The notes under the pieces were generated by a model. The model was not told the origin of the DNA. It searched no databases and was given only the letters and a program-made list of their open reading frames with translations. From contig DATD01000034.1 of assembly GCA_002504525.1 (NCBI GenBank), positions 1 through 17,198 of the forward strand: a stretch of DNA of 17,198 bases. The letters run 5' to 3'. The stretch's first letter is position 1. Every line of letters begins with the position of its first letter. Source of the DNA: Methanomassiliicoccus sp. UBA345. Lineage in GTDB: Archaea > Thermoplasmatota > Thermoplasmata > Methanomassiliicoccales > Methanomassiliicoccaceae. Shown here piece by piece: positions 14,325 to 17,198 of the stretch. The position numbers and the translations under genes were made by a program.

Positions 14325-15302
14325 ATGGTCTTCGGCGGTGACGCGGTGAGAACATCGATCGTGGTATGCACCTTCAACCGCATCGAGTGGTTGCCTCAGT
14401 GCCTGGCGTCGCTGATCATCCAGAACCCCCTTCCCGATGAGATCATCGTCGTGGACGGCCCCTCGGTCGACGGCACCAGGGAGCTGCTGGAGGAGATGGA
14501 GCGGGACGGCGTATTGAAACTGATACGGCAGAAGCAGCTGGACGGCATCTCGGCGGCCCGCAATCTTGGCCTCGCGGCGGCGACCGGCGACATCGTTTGC
14601 TTCATCGACGATGATGCCCTGGCCCAGCCCGGATGGCTGAAGGCCGTCCTGGACGGCTATGTGGACGAAACGGTAGGAGGGGTGGGCGGACCGGTGCACC
14701 ACATGGACGGGCGGCTGTGCATGGGCCGCAACGCGGTATCGACCGAGGGCCTATGGTTCGACGAATCGCGGAACGAGCAGACCGACGGCTGCTACCCCGT
14801 CATGGTGGGCTGCAACATGTCCTTCAGGCGGCGGCCGCTCGTCGATGCCGGAGGCTTCGATCCGTACTTCATGTACCATCAGGACGAGACCGATGCCTGC
14901 CTGGGCGTGCTTCGCCTCGGATATCGCATCCAGTATCAGGAAGGCGCGGTCGTATGGCATGAATGGTGTGAAGGCTCCTATCGAAAGGACATGCTGCGAT
15001 GGTACATCCGCCTGCGGTACCTGTGGGGGAGGAACAACTCGTACCTGGTGAGGAAGCATTTCGGGACCTCCGTCCCGTTCTTCCGCTACTGCGGCAACCG
15101 CGCCGCGGCGTTCATCAACCGTCGGAGGGTGGCGACCGAAAGCCCGGGGGAGAAGATGAGGACCGACCCGCGGTTGCCTCCGTTCCTCTCCTACGTTGGC
15201 GTGCTCTCCGAGGCCTGCGGCCTGCTGCAAGGCTGGCGCGACGCCCGCCTGCACCGCTTGGATGGCTCAAGGCCTCCGGAGCCTGTGCAGCGCCTGGCCT
15301 AA
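14325..15302 (+). CDS. GT2 glycosyltransferase (GT-A fold)
   Basis: The product, up to 325 residues, is an inverting family 2 enzyme of the rhamnosyl/WcaA-like type. It has SIVVCTFNRIEWLPQCLASL, IIVVDGPSVDGTRELL, QLDGISAARNLGLAAATGD, the metal-binding DDD in VCFIDDDALAQPGW, the acceptor-side VMVGCNMSFRR with GGFDPYFMYHQDETDACL, and a late VVWHEW histidine. No membrane segment is clear. Two starts are possible: ATG 14325 with GGAG 8 bases before it, or GTG 14346 with GGTGA 5 bases before it, which gives the more typical opening MRTSIVVCTFNR. An in-frame TGA at 14304-14306 rules out longer forms. The last 36 bases overlap the end of the convergent surface-protein gene. It likely adds a sugar or branch to the same glycan, but could act on the surface protein's own pathway. 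Confidence 0.88.
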   Translation: MVFGGDAVRTSIVVCTFNRIEWLPQCLASLIIQNPLPDEIIVVDGPSVDGTRELLEEMERDGVLKLIRQKQLDGISAARNLGLAAATGDIVCFIDDDALAQPGWLKAVLDGYVDETVGGVGGPVHHMDGRLCMGRNAVSTEGLWFDESRNEQTDGCYPVMVGCNMSFRRRPLVDAGGFDPYFMYHQDETDACLGVLRLGYRIQYQEGAVVWHEWCEGSYRKDMLRWYIRLRYLWGRNNSYLVRKHFGTSVPFFRYCGNRAAAFINRRRVATESPGEKMRTDPRLPPFLSYVGVLSEACGLLQGWRDARLHRLDGSRPPEPVQRLA

Positions 15303-17198
15303 CGGGCCGAGCGCGTCCTTCAGGGCCGCAAGCCCGTTCTCCGCCCGCCCCGTGGCCACGAGGCCGAACAGCATCGCCGCCGCTCCGATGAAGCCGAGGA
15401 GCGGCGCTGCCACTTCTGCGCCGGCGACGGCCGCCGGCGCCCACTTCTCCGCGGCGATCATCTCGACGATGAACTCCGCGTTCTCCTCGGTGACGCTGAT
15501 GGTGTCCGTCACCGTGTCGTAGCCGTCGCATTCTACGGACAGCACGTGCCGGCCGCCGGCGACCTGCTCGAATGTGAAACGGCCGTTCTCGTCCGTCGTG
15601 GCGGTCCTCGCGCCGTCAAGCGTGACGGACGCGCCGGCCAAGGGAGCGGAGTTGCTCTTCACCGCGCCGGTCAGCGAGACCATCGTCCCGGCGCCGGTGG
15701 TGAACGATGAGCGGAACGCCGAATCGTTCGTCATCCCGTCGAGGCTGACCAGTCGGTCGACCTCTATGATGTGCTCGGTGGACGGCTCCAGGGGAGCGGA
15801 GGGAACGAACACCGCCTGGGCGTCGTCATTCCATATCCATTCCCCCTCCGATGGGAAGCGGAAAGCTCCCTCCAGGGCGGAGCGGTCCACCCCCTCGCTG
15901 AAAGTGATGATGATGTCGGTGCCGACGGGAACGCCGTCGGAGCCGTTGGATGGTGTGATATCGATGATCTCCGGAACGGTAAGGGCAGCCTCGGCGGCCG
16001 TGATCACCTCTTCGCTCGTGAATGAGCGAGAGAAGGAGACCCAGCCGTTCTCATCGGCCCGTTCCGTCGTTATCCTGGTCCCGTCGCTGAGAACGTCGTA
16101 GCTGCGGGAGGGTAAGAGGTTTCCGAGCCTCACCGTGGTCTCGCCGCCGGTGGCGCGGACGCGCACCTCCCCGGCGGCGGCAGCGGCGAACGCCACGCCG
16201 TCACCGGAGTGGGTGACGGCAGCGTCGCCGCTCTTCACGATGTGCCCGGTCGTTCCGGCGGCTATCGTCCCGGTGACGATGACCTTGCCGTCGGCCGTGT
16301 ACTCGGCCTCGCCGTCCTGCGTCAGGCCGTCCATCTCGTAGATGGCGTCGGCCGGAAGCACCACGGTGAACTTCCTGTCGGTCGACCACAGGTTGGTGAG
16401 CGAGTACCGTTCGCTCTCCTCGGTGAACTCAATGTTCACCGACCCGTCGCCGGTCATGACGACCATCGGCCTGTTGGTCACGATGCTCGTTCCCTCGCTG
16501 CTGAGGTCGATGGTCGCCGGCCAGAACTGCGGGCCGTGGTGGCGGTCGGCGCCCATGGCGAGGAACATGTCCTCGGCCATCTCCAGGTACGGTATCTGCG
16601 CCGCGCCCGAGTCGTAGGAGCGCAGGTTCGGATAGAACCCGTACCGGGCGGCGCCGAACAGGACCGAATTCACGGCCCAGGCGTCCGACGACGCCGCGTA
16701 GTTCTGGTCCACGCTGATGTGCGGGCGCAGCTCCGACGGCATGTTGTTGACGAAGTTCATCACGGAGCGGGTGTGCGCCGTCAGGTCGTTGTTGTACATC
16801 GGCACCGCTTCGTAGCCCTCGATCAGGCTGAGGTCGGAGACCATCGCCAGGTGGAGGATCGCAGTGAACGGGTTGGTTATGACATAGTCGAACTTCCCCG
16901 AGTCGTACGTCTCTTCCACCAGGCGGAGGAATCCGGTATGGACGAACTCCTCCTTGGTGTTGTAGTCGTTCCTGATGTTGTTGGCCTCGTCCACGACGTT
17001 CATCTCATCCCAGAACACGCCGTCGGACGACCACCACCAGTCGTTGTACGGATCGCCGTTGATGAGGTGGTCCCGGTACTCGGCGCTGGCGGCGCTCGCT
17101 ATCCGGTAGCCGGACGGCGAGTACATCTGCTGGCCCGGGGCGTCGTGCAGCTGCCACGATGCAGGCATGGAGCCGTCGTGCGGCATCATCAGCTGCGA
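15267..17198 (-). CDS. Large exported surface protein: TIM-barrel glycosidase-like part, Big_5, CarboxypepD_reg, C-terminal anchor (5' partial)
   Basis: The frame is open through the right edge, so the N-terminus and signal peptide are missing; 643 residues are visible. Numbered from the first visible Met (17189), about 1-220 look like the later half of a TIM barrel: WWWSSDGVFWDEMNVVDE, then FDYVITNPFTAILH, SLIEGYEAVPMYNND and SVDQNYAASS, a pattern like spherulin-4/GH114-type or other putative glycosidases. About 225-400 is beta-rich. A Big_5 (SbsA-like Ig) domain is at about 406-498 (ITPSNGSDGVPVGTDIIITF). A CarboxypepD_reg domain is at about 503-575 (APLAGASVTLDG, TDENGRFTFEQVAGG). A hydrophobic helix at about 594-612 and a short basic tail form the anchor. 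No PGF-CTERM signal is seen. It would face outward; hydrolysis or binding of the locus glycan is an inference from position. Confidence 0.72.
   Translation of the reverse strand, partial: SQLMMPHDGSMPASWQLHDAPGQQMYSPSGYRIASAASAEYRDHLINGDPYNDWWWSSDGVFWDEMNVVDEANNIRNDYNTKEEFVHTGFLRLVEETYDSGKFDYVITNPFTAILHLAMVSDLSLIEGYEAVPMYNNDLTAHTRSVMNFVNNMPSELRPHISVDQNYAASSDAWAVNSVLFGAARYGFYPNLRSYDSGAAQIPYLEMAEDMFLAMGADRHHGPQFWPATIDLSSEGTSIVTNRPMVVMTGDGSVNIEFTEESERYSLTNLWSTDRKFTVVLPADAIYEMDGLTQDGEAEYTADGKVIVTGTIAAGTTGHIVKSGDAAVTHSGDGVAFAAAAAGEVRVRATGGETTVRLGNLLPSRSYDVLSDGTRITTERADENGWVSFSRSFTSEEVITAAEAALTVPEIIDITPSNGSDGVPVGTDIIITFSEGVDRSALEGAFRFPSEGEWIWNDDAQAVFVPSAPLEPSTEHIIEVDRLVSLDGMTNDSAFRSSFTTGAGTMVSLTGAVKSNSAPLAGASVTLDGARTATTDENGRFTFEQVAGGRHVLSVECDGYDTVTDTISVTEENAEFIVEMIAAEKWAPAAVAGAEVAAPLLGFIGAAAMLFGLVATGRAENGLAALKDALGPLGQALHRLRRP

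Noticed and set aside
1..17198. tRNA or rRNA genes, CRISPR arrays, insertion sequences or transposases
   Set aside because: I saw no cloverleaf-like gene, no regularly spaced repeats, no terminal inverted repeats and no transposase motif; almost all the sequence is explained by protein genes.

Overview
The window is GC-rich (about 60% by eye) and almost fully coding. It looks archaeal: a DUF1616 membrane protein, a GT-C type membrane glycosyltransferase, cobalamin-binding radical SAM enzymes, a TATA-like box before one gene, and GGAGG/GGTGA ribosome-binding sites. A high-GC euryarchaeote such as a Methanomassiliicoccales member would fit, but that placement is an inference from gene content and not from any marker gene.

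Layout. The left edge (1-99, +) holds the end of a gene whose product finishes in a histidine-rich tail. It converges on a minus-strand operon running from about 7306 down to 109. In order of transcription this encodes a GT2 (dolichyl-phosphate sugar synthase-like), a GT4, a B12-binding radical SAM enzyme, a second GT4, a second B12-binding radical SAM enzyme, and a BioF2/FemAB-like acyltransferase. Junctions are ATGA overlaps or 8-base gaps. Upstream on the same strand lies a separate membrane protein of the YdjM-like metal-dependent hydrolase family (7464-8165).

From 8247 a divergent plus-strand operon runs through a GT-C-like polytopic protein, two GT4 enzymes, a DUF1616 protein, a 62-residue two-helix membrane protein and a CPBP-type membrane protein that keeps the EExxxR motif but lacks the histidines of the family. 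After a short gap with a TATA-like element comes a further GT2 (14325-15302). It converges, with a 36-base overlap, on a large surface protein on the minus strand that runs off the right edge. That protein has a TIM-barrel glycosidase-like part, a Big_5 domain, a CarboxypepD_reg domain and a C-terminal membrane anchor.

The simplest reading is a locus for making and displaying a surface glycan or glycolipid: cytoplasmic GT2/GT4 enzymes assemble the sugar, the GT-C protein acts at the outer face, and the BioF2-like and radical SAM enzymes decorate it. No recognisable polymerase, flippase, oligosaccharyltransferase (no WWDYG-type motif) or archaeosortase is visible, so either the locus continues outside the window or the membrane proteins of unknown function supply those steps. 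The least explained parts are the two radical SAM enzymes alternating with GT4 genes and the DUF1616 / small protein / CPBP-like trio.
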